Shown: positions 41,338 through 49,636 of the stretch, in pieces
Layout: each line of letters starts with the position of its first letter
How positions within the stretch are numbered: the stretch's first letter is position 1
Assembly: GCF_014170305.1 (NCBI RefSeq)
Contig: NZ_LZZT01000053.1
Location: forward strand, 1 to 64,000
Reading direction: 5' to 3'
DNA: 64,000 nucleotides
Source of the DNA: Achromobacter sp. UMC71
Lineage (GTDB): Bacteria; Pseudomonadota; Gammaproteobacteria; Burkholderiales; Burkholderiaceae_B
The notes under the pieces: model-generated
What the model saw: only the letters and a program-made list of their open reading frames with translations
Databases searched by the model: none
What the model was told of the DNA's origin: nothing
Translations under genes and position numbers: made by a program

Positions 41338-41604
41338 ATGAATTTGGTGATCAGTCTTCAAACAAAAAAAGAGGTGGCGGCATTTTTGAATACCGCCTTC
41401 GAAGCCAGTGCCAATGACCCCAGGCGCATTGCCGAAGCGTTGGGAACAGCCGCCCGGGCTTACGGCATCAGCCAACTCTCGCGGGATACGGGCATAGCGC
41501 GCGAAAACCTCTACCGCAGCCTGTCCCTGCGCGGCAATCCCAGCCTGAGCTCGCTGACCAAAGTCGTCCGCGCGCTTGGGCTGCGTCTACGGGTCGAACT
41601 GTAA
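41338..41604 (+). CDS. HTH antitoxin-like protein (addiction-module antidote family), orphan
   Basis: 88 residues from ATG 41338. The pattern VAAFLNTAFEA, RRIAEALGTAARAYGISQLSRDTGIARENLYRSL and NPSLSSLTKVVRALGLRL matches the HigA-like 'putative addiction module antidote' family. A toxin gene of the RelE/HigB type normally lies directly upstream, but here the upstream gene is the autotransporter. No toxin frame is visible on either side. It may be a stand-alone regulator or what is left of a toxin-antitoxin pair. Confidence 0.82.
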   Translation: MNLVISLQTKKEVAAFLNTAFEASANDPRRIAEALGTAARAYGISQLSRDTGIARENLYRSLSLRGNPSLSSLTKVVRALGLRLRVEL

Positions 41605-41823
41605 TCCGGGTCCCCAGTCACCTGACGGCACGCTCGGATCGCGCGCAGCCGCCACGCGCCTGCCGCGCCGCGGCTGCCTGACGATTGGTGCCGTTGAGGC
41701 AACACCATGGTCCCTTGGCCGGGCCTACTCCAGATTTCCCTGCGGATCTACGATTTGGGCGTTGTGCAAACACGCACCGCGCCCGGCATTGCCGGGACAC
41801 GCCCATCCACTTAGGGAGTCACC

Positions 41824-42303
41824 ATGAGCCAGCGTCTAAACGCTTTCGCGCAATCACCCGAGCTGTTCAAGAAATTCGTCGAATTCGGCATGCTCTTGAA
41901 GTCCGGGGCAATCGAGCAGTCCATCCTGGACCTGGTCGAAATACGCGCCTCGCAGATCAACGGCTGCGGCTTCTGCTTGGACATGCATGTGAAACAGGCC
42001 AAGATCCACGGTGAAGGCGAGCTGCGCCTGCACCATGTTGCGATCTGGCGCGAATCCACCGAGTTCTCGCCGCGCGAACGCGCCTGCCTGGCATGGACCG
42101 AGGCGCTGACCACCCTTGGCGCGCACGGCGTTCCTGACGATATCTATGAGCGCGTCCGAACCCAACTGTCCGAAAAGGAAATCTCGGACCTCAGCTTCGC
42201 CGTCATGGCGATCAATGGCTGGAATCGCCTGAACGTGGCGTTCCGGACCGTCCCTGGTTCGGCCGACAAGGCGTATGGCCTGGACAAGGCCAAGTTCAAC
42301 TAA
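41824..42303 (+). CDS. Carboxymuconolactone decarboxylase/AhpD-family protein
   Basis: 159 residues. The active-site motif is C48-G-F-C51 followed by H55 (CGFCLDMH), the thiol pair and His of AhpD-like peroxidase/reductase members of this family. ATG 41824 has GGGAG at 41814-41818. It is the C of the typical COE partners of ECF41 sigma factors, and an ECF41 gene is at 45297-46175. It is followed after 9 bases by an epimerase-like NAD-binding protein. Probable role: redox or peroxide-related reduction. Confidence 0.92.
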   Translation: MSQRLNAFAQSPELFKKFVEFGMLLKSGAIEQSILDLVEIRASQINGCGFCLDMHVKQAKIHGEGELRLHHVAIWRESTEFSPRERACLAWTEALTTLGAHGVPDDIYERVRTQLSEKEISDLSFAVMAINGWNRLNVAFRTVPGSADKAYGLDKAKFN

Positions 42304-42312
42304 GGACGCATC

Positions 42313-43068
42313 ATGAAAATCCTGGTAATCGGCGGGACGGGCCTGATCGGCTCCAAACTCGTCAAGCTGCTCACCGAGCGCGGCCACGAAGCCATTGCCG
42401 CATCGCCCTCCACCGGCGTCGATACGATCACCGGCGAAGGCCTGGCCGAAGCGCTGGCTGGTGTGGACACGGTAGTCGACGTGGCCAACTCGCCCTCGTT
42501 CGAGGACAAAGCAGTGCTGGAGTTCTTCCAGGTCTCGGGGCGCAATGTGCTGGCCGCAGAAGCCCGCGCCGGCGTGCGCCATCACGTCGCGCTGTCGGTG
42601 GTAGGCACTCATCGCCTGGCCGAAAGTGGATACTTCCGCGGCAAGATCGCCCAGGAGCAATTAATCGTGGCCGCCGGCGTCCCGTACACCATCGTGCACA
42701 GCACGCAGTTCTTCGAATTCCTGGGCGGCATCGTGCAGGCGGCGGCCGAGGGCGGCGATGTGCGATTGTCACCCGCCTTCGTGCAGCCGATCGCGTCCGA
42801 CGATGTGGCCCGGGCCATGGCTGACATCACATTGGCGGCGCCAGTGAACGGCACAGTGGAAATCGCCGGCCCCGACCGGGTTCGACTGTCCGAACTGGCG
42901 CAACGCTATATGGAGAGAACGGGCGACTCGCGCATCGTGCGGGCAGCCCCGGACGCCCGTTATTTCGGCGCCTTGCTCAACGACGAAACCCTGGTGCCGG
43001 GACCCGGTCCGTGGTTGGGCAAGATCGATTTCGAATCCTGGTTCAGCCAGTCGGGCGTAAAAAAGTAG
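42313..43068 (+). CDS. NAD(P)-binding epimerase-like (NmrA/SDR) protein
   Basis: 251 residues. A Rossmann nucleotide-binding motif GGTGLIG lies at residues 7-13, followed by the NmrA-type pattern around HHVALSVVGTHRL and VPYTIVHSTQFFEF. This is the oxidoreductase/epimerase class that often accompanies ECF41 sigma factors. Nine bases separate it from the carboxymuconolactone decarboxylase gene and 20 from the OsmC gene, so the three form one operon. Its substrate is not known. Confidence 0.9.
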   Translation: MKILVIGGTGLIGSKLVKLLTERGHEAIAASPSTGVDTITGEGLAEALAGVDTVVDVANSPSFEDKAVLEFFQVSGRNVLAAEARAGVRHHVALSVVGTHRLAESGYFRGKIAQEQLIVAAGVPYTIVHSTQFFEFLGGIVQAAAEGGDVRLSPAFVQPIASDDVARAMADITLAAPVNGTVEIAGPDRVRLSELAQRYMERTGDSRIVRAAPDARYFGALLNDETLVPGPGPWLGKIDFESWFSQSGVKK

Positions 43069-43088
43069 CCGCCGGCACGAGCTCCTTC

Positions 43089-43583
43089 ATGCGCAAACTG
43101 CGGCCCGATCCCGTGACGCTCCTGGACAAGTACCGGGGCCGGGATTTCCACCCCCTGTACACGACCAGCGTGACGGTGCGCGCAGGCGACGCCGCACACG
43201 GCCGCGCCTGCGGCATCGCCATCTCGGACGATGGCGAGTTGCTGGTGGACCTGCGGCTACCGGTTGAAATGGGCGGAACGGGCGGGGGCACCAATCCCGA
43301 ACAGCTGTTCGCCGCCGGCTACTCGGCGTGCTTTCACGGCGCGCTGAGCATGTTGGCAGAACGAGCGGGGCTGGCCATTCCCGATGCCTCCGTGACGGCC
43401 ACCGTTTCTTTCGGCCGCGATCCCGTAGATGGCTTGTACGTCATTGTTGCGAACATCAATATCCACCTGCCTGGGCTGGCGAAGGCTGTCGCCGAAGAAC
43501 TGGTGCGCACCACGGAACGCCTTTGCCCCTATTCAAAGATGGCCCAAAATGGAATAGAAAGCGTGGTAGCGCTGACCCAATAG
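43089..43583 (+). CDS. OsmC/Ohr-family organic hydroperoxide reductase
   Basis: 164 residues from ATG 43089. The motif GGTNPEQLFAAGYSACFHGAL holds the first redox Cys, and the second lies in TERLCPYSKMAQNG, as in Ohr. It detoxifies organic hydroperoxides using a Cys pair. The N-terminal extension of about 20 residues is longer than in typical Ohr. It ends 4 bases before the convergent LysR gene. Its place with AhpD-like and epimerase genes indicates a peroxide or electrophile defence operon. Confidence 0.92.
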   Translation: MRKLRPDPVTLLDKYRGRDFHPLYTTSVTVRAGDAAHGRACGIAISDDGELLVDLRLPVEMGGTGGGTNPEQLFAAGYSACFHGALSMLAERAGLAIPDASVTATVSFGRDPVDGLYVIVANINIHLPGLAKAVAEELVRTTERLCPYSKMAQNGIESVVALTQ

Positions 43584-43587
43584 CGCC

Positions 43588-44592
43588 TTACGCCGCATGC
43601 GGCAGCAGGCTGTCGAGTATCTGCAAGTCTCGCGCGCGGATACCTTCGACCATGTAGTCGATGAAGACGCGCATGCGCGCCGGCAGATGGTCGCGGCTCA
43701 GGAAACACAGGTAATGCCCACGGTCGTCCGGCGCGTATTGCGGCAGGCAGGCGACCAGGCTGCCCGCGCGCAGGTGATCGCAGACCTGGTAGCCCGCCAT
43801 TTGCGCGATGCCCTCACCGTCCAGCACCGCTTGCAGCACCAGATCGGCATCGTTGAAAGTCAGCATGGCGGGCGGCGCCACTTTGCGCAACTGGCCGTCC
43901 ACCTTGAATTCCCATTCGTAGACTCGCCCTGACGCAAACAGGAAGTTCACGCAATGATGACCGGCGATTTCTTCCACGCTGCCTGGTAACCCGTGCCTGG
44001 CCACATAGGCGGGTGAAGCGCATAGCATCATCTGCATGGGAATCACCTTCTTGGCGATCACGCGGCTGTCTTCCATTCGGCCGTTACGGAACGAGACGTC
44101 GACGCGATCGATGGTGAAGTCGGTAGGCCCGTCGTCAAGCAACAATTCGACCGAGATGTTCGGGTGGGCCTGGCGGAAACCGCGAAGGAGCGGCGCGACG
44201 ACTTTGCGACCGAATCCCACTGTGGAGCACACGCGCAATTGCCCCGAAGGCGGCCCCTCGCGCAGGTCTCGCATGTCGTCCAGGGCCCGGATGATCCGTT
44301 CCACGCCCGGATGACACTCTTCATAGAAGCGCTGGCCCTCAGCAGTCAACGAGGTGCTGCGCGTGGTGCGAACGAACAGCCGGATGCCGAGCTGGTCTTC
44401 CAGCTTCTGCACGCTGCGGCTGACGGCCGACCGGCCGATACCCAGCCGGTCGCCGGCCTTGGCGAAATTGCCTTCCACGGCGACGGCGATGAATGCCATG
44501 ACGCCGGCATAGCTGGTGGCAAAACTGTCGGCCAGGGAATCCGGGCCATTGGCGAGAGGGGCAGCCGGTGAAACAGAGAGGAATGTCGGCAT
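43588..44592 (-). CDS. LysR-family regulator in the ECF41 cluster
   Basis: 334 residues from ATG 44592. A DNA-binding domain (FAKAGDRLGIGRSAVSRSVQKLE) begins about residue 32 after a longer than usual N-terminus, which is found in relatives of this subfamily. The effector domain follows. The gene lies convergently against the OsmC operon and is preceded on its own strand by a perfect ECF41-type promoter (44630-44656), which would give a 5' leader of about 30 bases. No good ribosome-binding site is seen. Confidence 0.9.
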   Translation of the reverse strand: MPTFLSVSPAAPLANGPDSLADSFATSYAGVMAFIAVAVEGNFAKAGDRLGIGRSAVSRSVQKLEDQLGIRLFVRTTRSTSLTAEGQRFYEECHPGVERIIRALDDMRDLREGPPSGQLRVCSTVGFGRKVVAPLLRGFRQAHPNISVELLLDDGPTDFTIDRVDVSFRNGRMEDSRVIAKKVIPMQMMLCASPAYVARHGLPGSVEEIAGHHCVNFLFASGRVYEWEFKVDGQLRKVAPPAMLTFNDADLVLQAVLDGEGIAQMAGYQVCDHLRAGSLVACLPQYAPDDRGHYLCFLSRDHLPARMRVFIDYMVEGIRARDLQILDSLLPHAA

Positions 44593-44629
44593 GTTGGCGG
44601 CGTCGCAGATAGGTTGATCCTACCGGTAA

Positions 44630-44656
44630 GACGGCGCAGCGGGTCATTCTGTGACA
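44630..44656 (-). promoter_or_regulatory. ECF41-type promoter, TGTCACA-N16-CGTC
   Basis: On the minus strand TGTCACA (44656-44650) is followed after exactly 16 bases by CGTC (44633-44630). This is the promoter consensus described for ECF41 sigma factors (Bacillus licheniformis, Rhodobacter sphaeroides), recalled from the literature. It points at the LysR gene starting at 44592. The ECF41 gene is about 0.7 kb away on the same strand. Confidence 0.65.
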
Positions 44657-44757
44657 TTGAGCCCAAAAAAGTCGCGTTCCGACGGGGAATGCCCCGCTCC
44701 CCACGCCGCCTTTCCCCGCTTCGCGGCCGGGAGCCAGCAATCACGACTATTCGTCCC

Positions 44758-45177
44758 CTATTTGACAAGCGTCAGAACTGGCCCCCCTCGCTTCTTGATC
44801 AGGACGACCAGAAACTTGGCTGGCTGCGTCTGACTGGCATTGCGGCCCACGGTGTGGACGTCATGAGGGCCTTCGTAGAAAGTCTGGCCTGGGGTCAGCG
44901 TCACCTTCTTGCCGCCCTTGACCTGCATGACGATGCTGCCTTCAAGCACGTAGACGAAGCTATAGGCGTCGTGGCGGTGGATCGGATCGGCGGCTCCGGG
45001 CGGATAGTCGACGACGATCATCAGCGCATCCTTGCCGGGGATGTCCGGCAAGTCCTTGCGCATCAGCTCAGTGACAATGGCGTCGGCCGGCGACGCATCG
45101 GGCGCGGCATGGACAAATGGGCTTAGCAGCACGCCAGCTGCGAGGAGCGGCAACGCGAACTTCGTGATCTTTGACAT
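44758..45177 (-). CDS. Exported cupin-domain protein
   Basis: 139 residues from ATG 45177, with a signal peptide ending near residue 24 (VHAAPD). The cupin metal site is visible as HRHDAYSFVYVLEG and a later GPHDVHTVG. Small periplasmic cupins of this type are common in redox and stress clusters. The gene follows the ECF41 sigma gene on the same strand after 119 bases and may be co-transcribed with it. The reaction is unknown. Confidence 0.87.
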   Translation of the reverse strand: MSKITKFALPLLAAGVLLSPFVHAAPDASPADAIVTELMRKDLPDIPGKDALMIVVDYPPGAADPIHRHDAYSFVYVLEGSIVMQVKGGKKVTLTPGQTFYEGPHDVHTVGRNASQTQPAKFLVVLIKKRGGPVLTLVK

Positions 45178-45296
45178 GGCCAATCCTTGGCAACGGTAAG
45201 GAGCCCCATCGTAGAAGTACCGGCCGCGCGGCGGTAGGTACGCGCAGGGGATCACCATGTTGCCGCGCATGCACCAACGCCCGCGCAATACCGGTG

Positions 45297-46175
45297 TCAG
45301 CCTTGAGCCAGCGCCGCCGAAATGCGCGCAAGCTTGTCTGGATTGCGCTGCACCAGGACTCGAGTCAGACGCTCACCATCGGTTTCGTAGGCCTGCACCG
45401 ATTCAAGGTGGCCATCGATGAAACGCAACAGGGCCCATTGGCCGTTCACCTGAACCACTTCGGTGCGCAGCCCATCGCGGAAGCGACGCTTGCCCGCGTA
45501 GAACAACTGCGCCAGGCGCTTGCCGCCCACCAGACTGGCAAAGCTTGAGACCTTGCCACCGCCGTCGCCAATGAGCTCGGCATCGTCGCTCAACAGCGCA
45601 TGGAGCCCATGGAAATCGCTGCGCTGCATGGCATCGGCAAAGGCTTGCAGCAGACGTTGCAATGTGGCGCGCGGCACGGTCTGACGGGGAGCGCCTTGGC
45701 TCAACTGCAGCTTGGCGCGCCGCACGAGTTGACGGACCGCGGCCTGCGTCTTGTCCAGCGTCTGCGCGATGTCTTCATAGTCGGCGTCGAACACTTCCCG
45801 CATCAGGAACGCCGCCCGGGCGTCTGGCGACAAGCGTTCAAGCATGTACAGAAACGCCACCGACACGTCGTCGGCCCGCTCATGGATCTGTTCCGGCGTG
45901 GCTGGCGCGGCCATCAGCATCGGCTCGGGCAGCCAGACTCCCGCGTAATTCTCCCGCTCGGCCTTGGCGGCGCGCAGGCGATCGATGGACAAGCGGGTGG
46001 TGGCGGTGACCAGCCAGGCTTCGGCGTTCAGTATCGCCGAGCGGTCTGTGCCGTCCCAGCGCAACCATGTGTCCTGCACGACGTCTTCCGCCTCGGCCAC
46101 CGCACCCAGCATGCGATAAGCGATCGCATACAGGCGAGGACGATGACGCTCGAAAAGAAGCATGGAGTCAGTCAT
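45297..46175 (-). CDS. ECF41-group sigma factor with SnoaL-like C-terminal domain
   Basis: 292 residues from ATG 46175. Sigma regions 2 and 4 cover about residues 1-165. The C-terminal SnoaL-like extension, from about 170, is the fused regulator that replaces an anti-sigma factor. All three ECF41 signatures are present: W81-L-P-E-P85, D204-G-G-G-K208 and N278-P-D-K-L282. Nearby are the classic partners: carboxymuconolactone decarboxylase, epimerase-like oxidoreductase, OsmC and a cupin. It presumably directs transcription from TGTCACA-N16-CGTC sites. The signal is unknown. Confidence 0.95.
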   Translation of the reverse strand: MTDSMLLFERHRPRLYAIAYRMLGAVAEAEDVVQDTWLRWDGTDRSAILNAEAWLVTATTRLSIDRLRAAKAERENYAGVWLPEPMLMAAPATPEQIHERADDVSVAFLYMLERLSPDARAAFLMREVFDADYEDIAQTLDKTQAAVRQLVRRAKLQLSQGAPRQTVPRATLQRLLQAFADAMQRSDFHGLHALLSDDAELIGDGGGKVSSFASLVGGKRLAQLFYAGKRRFRDGLRTEVVQVNGQWALLRFIDGHLESVQAYETDGERLTRVLVQRNPDKLARISAALAQG

Positions 46176-46300
46176 GGAGAGAGGGTAAACGCCAAGCCAG
46201 GCAACGCGGGGGGAACATATTTTGCCGCAGCCGCCCCTGGGCGACAAGCGCGATACGCCCGGGCCGCGCAATCGAATCCTGCCGTATGCGGCCCCGCGGA

Positions 46301-47302
46301 CTACAGCAAGATCACGTCGGTAGATAGCCCCGGCAGGTCGGCGCGGCCGTGCATCTGCTTGACGTCCCGCTCGACCGTTGTGCTCAGCCAGCTGATGGGC
46401 ACATCATTCGCACTGCCTTCGAAGGGGTTTTCCGTGCTTTCTCCCACCTGCTCAAGAGCGGTGTAGATCCACGAGATGATCACGCTGAACGGCACCGCCA
46501 GCCATGCCATCTGGCCATGCATGAAGCCGCCGATGCTCTGGCCGATCTGATCGAATTGGGCTGCCAGGCCGAACGGCAGCACCACGCAGAAAGCGCGTAC
46601 GAACAAGGTATTGATGATGGCGTACTGGCGCGGGTAGGGGAAATTCTTGATGCGCTCGGCCTGCCCCTGCAAATCCAGAAGTTCCCTGATGCGGCTGTTG
46701 AGTTCGGCATATTCCGACGCGGTAATGGCGCCCTCATCCAGCAGGCCCCTGACTGCACGGCCCTGCATGGCAAGCAACTGCGCCGCCTTGCCATCGGCCC
46801 GCATCACGGCGGAAATCTCCTGTGGCGGCAGATAACGCGACAGCGCGGACTCCAGCGATTCGCCGCGCTCAGGGATCACGTACCGCCTCTGGTATTCCGC
46901 ATTGGGCCGCCTTGCCAGGCTTTCCCACACGCGGGTCTCTCGCAATTGATAGCGCATTGCCGTCAACCAGGCCAGATGCCGGTTCACCAGGCCCGCGGTC
47001 TGGCCAGCATCGCTCACGTAGGTCTGGCTGATCACTCCCCAGTAACGGCTGGCGCTGACGATGCTCATCCATATCCTCTGCGCTTCGACCGTGCGCGCGT
47101 AGGTTTGCACATTCTTGAAGCCAACGACGAAGGTGGTGGCAGTGCCCAGCAGGGACACCACGGATAGAGGCAGCGTCAGCCATTTCATACCGGCGACCTG
47201 GTACAGCAGCACAGCTGCAAGGCTGAGCGCCAACAAGCAGTAGATGCTCCTGCGGGTCCAGACAACGAATTCGCACAAGCGATAGGATTTTCCCAGATGC
47301 AT
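46301..47302 (-). CDS. Bestrophin-family membrane protein
   Basis: 333 residues from ATG 47302. It has about four transmembrane helices and the family segments around FKNVQTYARTVEAQRIW (helix after the pore) and ENPFEGSANDVPISWL. Bestrophins form pentameric ion channels; bacterial members may be cation or anion channels or have other roles. The gene is on the same strand as the sigma gene but 125 bases upstream, and it is divergent from the alpha/beta hydrolase. A hairpin TGGCGCT-CTCA-AGCGCCA (47314-47331) lies just before its start. Confidence 0.88.
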   Translation of the reverse strand: MHLGKSYRLCEFVVWTRRSIYCLLALSLAAVLLYQVAGMKWLTLPLSVVSLLGTATTFVVGFKNVQTYARTVEAQRIWMSIVSASRYWGVISQTYVSDAGQTAGLVNRHLAWLTAMRYQLRETRVWESLARRPNAEYQRRYVIPERGESLESALSRYLPPQEISAVMRADGKAAQLLAMQGRAVRGLLDEGAITASEYAELNSRIRELLDLQGQAERIKNFPYPRQYAIINTLFVRAFCVVLPFGLAAQFDQIGQSIGGFMHGQMAWLAVPFSVIISWIYTALEQVGESTENPFEGSANDVPISWLSTTVERDVKQMHGRADLPGLSTDVILL

Positions 47303-47609
47303 GGTGTCGCCCCTGGCGCTCTCAAGCGCCAAATCAACGCGCGGTGAGTCGCGCCTTCGAGGGTCGCTCGCCAGGCAACCGTCGGGACAAATGCTAGAGG
47401 TATCGCTTGCCGGGCGGTAGGGCCGTCGCAGGATGCACGGTGTTGTCCGGAGGGCACCAATCAGCGCATTGGTGCGCGCTGAACAACAGCGTGCTTCCCT
47501 CGGAGGATCTACCGCATGGCGCAGGGCAGACCTACGATCCCTTCACCTCCCGCGCAGCAACAGCAGCAGCCCCGCAACGCAATCCTCCCCCCCAAACCGG
47601 AGCACGCCC
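47303..47609. promoter_or_regulatory. Divergent promoter region with two perfect hairpins
   Basis: Between bestrophin and the hydrolase. Hairpin one is TGGCGCT-N4-AGCGCCA at 47314-47331, 12 bases before the bestrophin start. Hairpin two is GCACCAAT-N6-ATTGGTGC at 47454-47475, about 135 bases before the hydrolase start. Either may be an operator. No gene seen. Confidence 0.4.
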
Positions 47610-48437
47610 ATGAACCGCAACACCTTCATTACTCAGGACGGCACGCAGATCTACTTCAAAGACTGGGGCGACGGCCCGGTCGTCACCTTCTCGCACGGCT
47701 GGCCGCTCAACGCGGACGCCTGGGACGGACAAATGCACTTCCTGGCACGCAATGGCTTTCGGGTTATCGCGCACGATCGCCGTGGCCACGGCCGCTCGGC
47801 CCAGCCCTCATCCGGCAACGACATGAATGGCTATGCCGACGACCTGGCGCAGCTGATCGAGACGCTCGATCTGAAGAAAATAACGATGGTCGGCCACTCT
47901 ACCGGCGGCGGCGAAGTCGTGCGCTATATCGGCCGCCACGGCACCGGCCGCGTGGCCCGGGCCGTGCTCATCGGCGCGGTGCCGCCGGTGATGCTCAAGT
48001 CGGCCGCGAACCCCGAAGGGTTGCCGCTGGAGGTCTTCGACGGCATCCGCGACGGCGTGGCCGGTGACCGCTCGCAGTTCTACAAGGCGCTGGCCATTCC
48101 GTTCTATGGTGCCAACCGCGATGGCGCCACGGTCTCGCAGGGACTGCTGGACCAGTTCTGGTTGTGGAGCATGCAAAGCGGCCAGAAGAATGCCTACGAA
48201 TGCGTCAAGGCCTTCTCAGAAACCGACTTCACAGAAGACCTGAAAAAAATCGACGTGCCAACGCTGTTCATGCACGGCGAAGACGATCAGATCGTGCCGG
48301 TGCACGATTCGGCCAAGAAAGCGGCCCAACTGGTCAAACACGCCAAGGAAATCTACTACCCCGGCGCACCGCACGGCCTCACTGCCACCATGCAGGATCG
48401 CGTCAACGCCGACCTGCTCGCCTTCCTGCGCGCCTGA
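47610..48437 (+). CDS. Alpha/beta hydrolase, haloperoxidase/arylesterase type
   Basis: 275 residues from ATG 47610. The nucleophile S97 sits in GHSTGG, the oxyanion His-Gly in SHGWPLNADAW, the acid in HGEDDQIVP and the catalytic His in GAPHGL. The pattern DRRGHGRSAQPSSGNDM is characteristic of cofactor-free haloperoxidases/perhydrolases. It probably hydrolyses or perhydrolyses small esters. It precedes an MBL-fold hydrolase after 86 bases. Confidence 0.92.
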   Translation: MNRNTFITQDGTQIYFKDWGDGPVVTFSHGWPLNADAWDGQMHFLARNGFRVIAHDRRGHGRSAQPSSGNDMNGYADDLAQLIETLDLKKITMVGHSTGGGEVVRYIGRHGTGRVARAVLIGAVPPVMLKSAANPEGLPLEVFDGIRDGVAGDRSQFYKALAIPFYGANRDGATVSQGLLDQFWLWSMQSGQKNAYECVKAFSETDFTEDLKKIDVPTLFMHGEDDQIVPVHDSAKKAAQLVKHAKEIYYPGAPHGLTATMQDRVNADLLAFLRA

Positions 48438-48523
48438 TGACGCTAGCGTCGCATTGCAACTTGCTGCCAGTCGCCTGGCACATCCGAGCCGGCTAGACCG
48501 GCCCTCATTCAGGAGATTTCGCT

Positions 48524-49441
48524 ATGCTTTCCACAGACAACACCTTGCATCCCGACGGCCTCAAGCCCATCGACCTGGTTCCGTCCCGTTACGCGGTGCA
48601 GGTGGGTGACATCGACGCGCTGGTGGTCAGCGATGGCGTGCTACCGTTGCCCACCGCAACGATGGCCACCAATGCCGACCCGGCCGACCTGGCGCATTGG
48701 CTGAGCCACATGTTCATGCCGCCGGACGCCTTCGACTGGCCGCTAAACGTGATGGTGGCCCGTAGCGCGGGCCAGACGATCCTGATCGACGCCGGGTTGG
48801 GCGGGCAGTTCCCCGGCTTTCCGCGTGCCGGCCAATTCCCCCAGCGCTTGGCGTCCGCCGGCATCGCACTGGAGTCCGTGACGGACGTGATCATCACCCA
48901 TATGCATATGGACCACGTCGGCGGATTGCTTGTCGCCGACGTGAAGGAACGCTTGCGTCCGGACGTGCGCATCCATGTATCGGCAACCGAAGTCGCGTTC
49001 TGGACGTCGCCCGATTTCACGCACACCGTCATGCCCAAGCCGGTGCCCGACGTGCTCCGCTCGACCGCCACGGCTTTCTATAACGCGTACCGCGACCGGC
49101 TATGCATCTTCGAGGACACGCATGAAGTTGCGCCGGGCGTGATCGTTCGTCTCACCGGCGGCCATACCCCGGGACACAGTGTGGTTGACCTGGTATCAGG
49201 CGGCGAGCGCCTGACCTTTGCCGGCGACGCCATGTTCCCGGTGGGTTTTGACCACCCCGACTGGCACAACGGCTTCGAGCATGATCCCGAAGAATCGGCC
49301 CGCGTCCGCATCGGCCTCTTTCAGGAATTGGCCGCGAACGGCGGGCTGCTTGTGGCTGCCCATTTGCCGTTCCCGTCCGTCGGCCGGGTCGCCGTCAATG
49401 GCGACGCCTTCCGCTGGGTCCCGGTCATTTGGGATTACTGA
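48524..49441 (+). CDS. Metallo-beta-lactamase-fold hydrolase
   Basis: 305 residues. The zinc motif is H126-M-H128-M-D130-H131, with further metal ligands in TGGHTPGHS and FAGDAMFP. AGGAG is at 48511-48515. The family covers quorum-quenching lactonases and other hydrolases and is not a beta-lactam resistance enzyme in this form. It lies next to the haloperoxidase-like hydrolase. The substrate is unknown. The gene ends directly before a transposase relic. Confidence 0.9.
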   Translation: MLSTDNTLHPDGLKPIDLVPSRYAVQVGDIDALVVSDGVLPLPTATMATNADPADLAHWLSHMFMPPDAFDWPLNVMVARSAGQTILIDAGLGGQFPGFPRAGQFPQRLASAGIALESVTDVIITHMHMDHVGGLLVADVKERLRPDVRIHVSATEVAFWTSPDFTHTVMPKPVPDVLRSTATAFYNAYRDRLCIFEDTHEVAPGVIVRLTGGHTPGHSVVDLVSGGERLTFAGDAMFPVGFDHPDWHNGFEHDPEESARVRIGLFQELAANGGLLVAAHLPFPSVGRVAVNGDAFRWVPVIWDY

Positions 49442-49447
49442 CCGGAT

Positions 49448-49609
49448 CCCCCGGTCAACGGCAGCGCCATCGAACCGCCGATCGGGCACATGAAGACCGA
49501 CGGCAAGGTCGGCAGGAACTGGCACAGGGGCGCGCTGGGCGATGCGATCCACCCGGCACCGTGGCTCACGTTTTACTTCGGCGCCGGCAGGATGCTTTTG
49601 AATGGCAGA
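49448..49609 (+). pseudogene. C-terminal relic of an IS5-family transposase
   Basis: A frame after the MBL gene reads SAIEPPIGHMKTDGKVGRN, then RGALGDAIH, which is the conserved C-terminal block of IS5-type transposases (xxxEPVIGHMKxDGRLxRN...GDAxNA). Beyond about 49555 it diverges but still keeps FGAGRMLL in the place of the usual CGAGHN segment. No N-terminal part or inverted repeat is seen. It is the tail of an old insertion and marks the start of a scarred region. Confidence 0.6.
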
Positions 49610-49636
49610 ATTCGCCCCCCCGGAGGGCTTCGCGTA

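Noticed and set aside
48524..49441. MBL-fold gene as a carbapenemase
   Set aside because: No signal peptide and the motif pattern is that of lactonase-like hydrolases, not of class B beta-lactamases.
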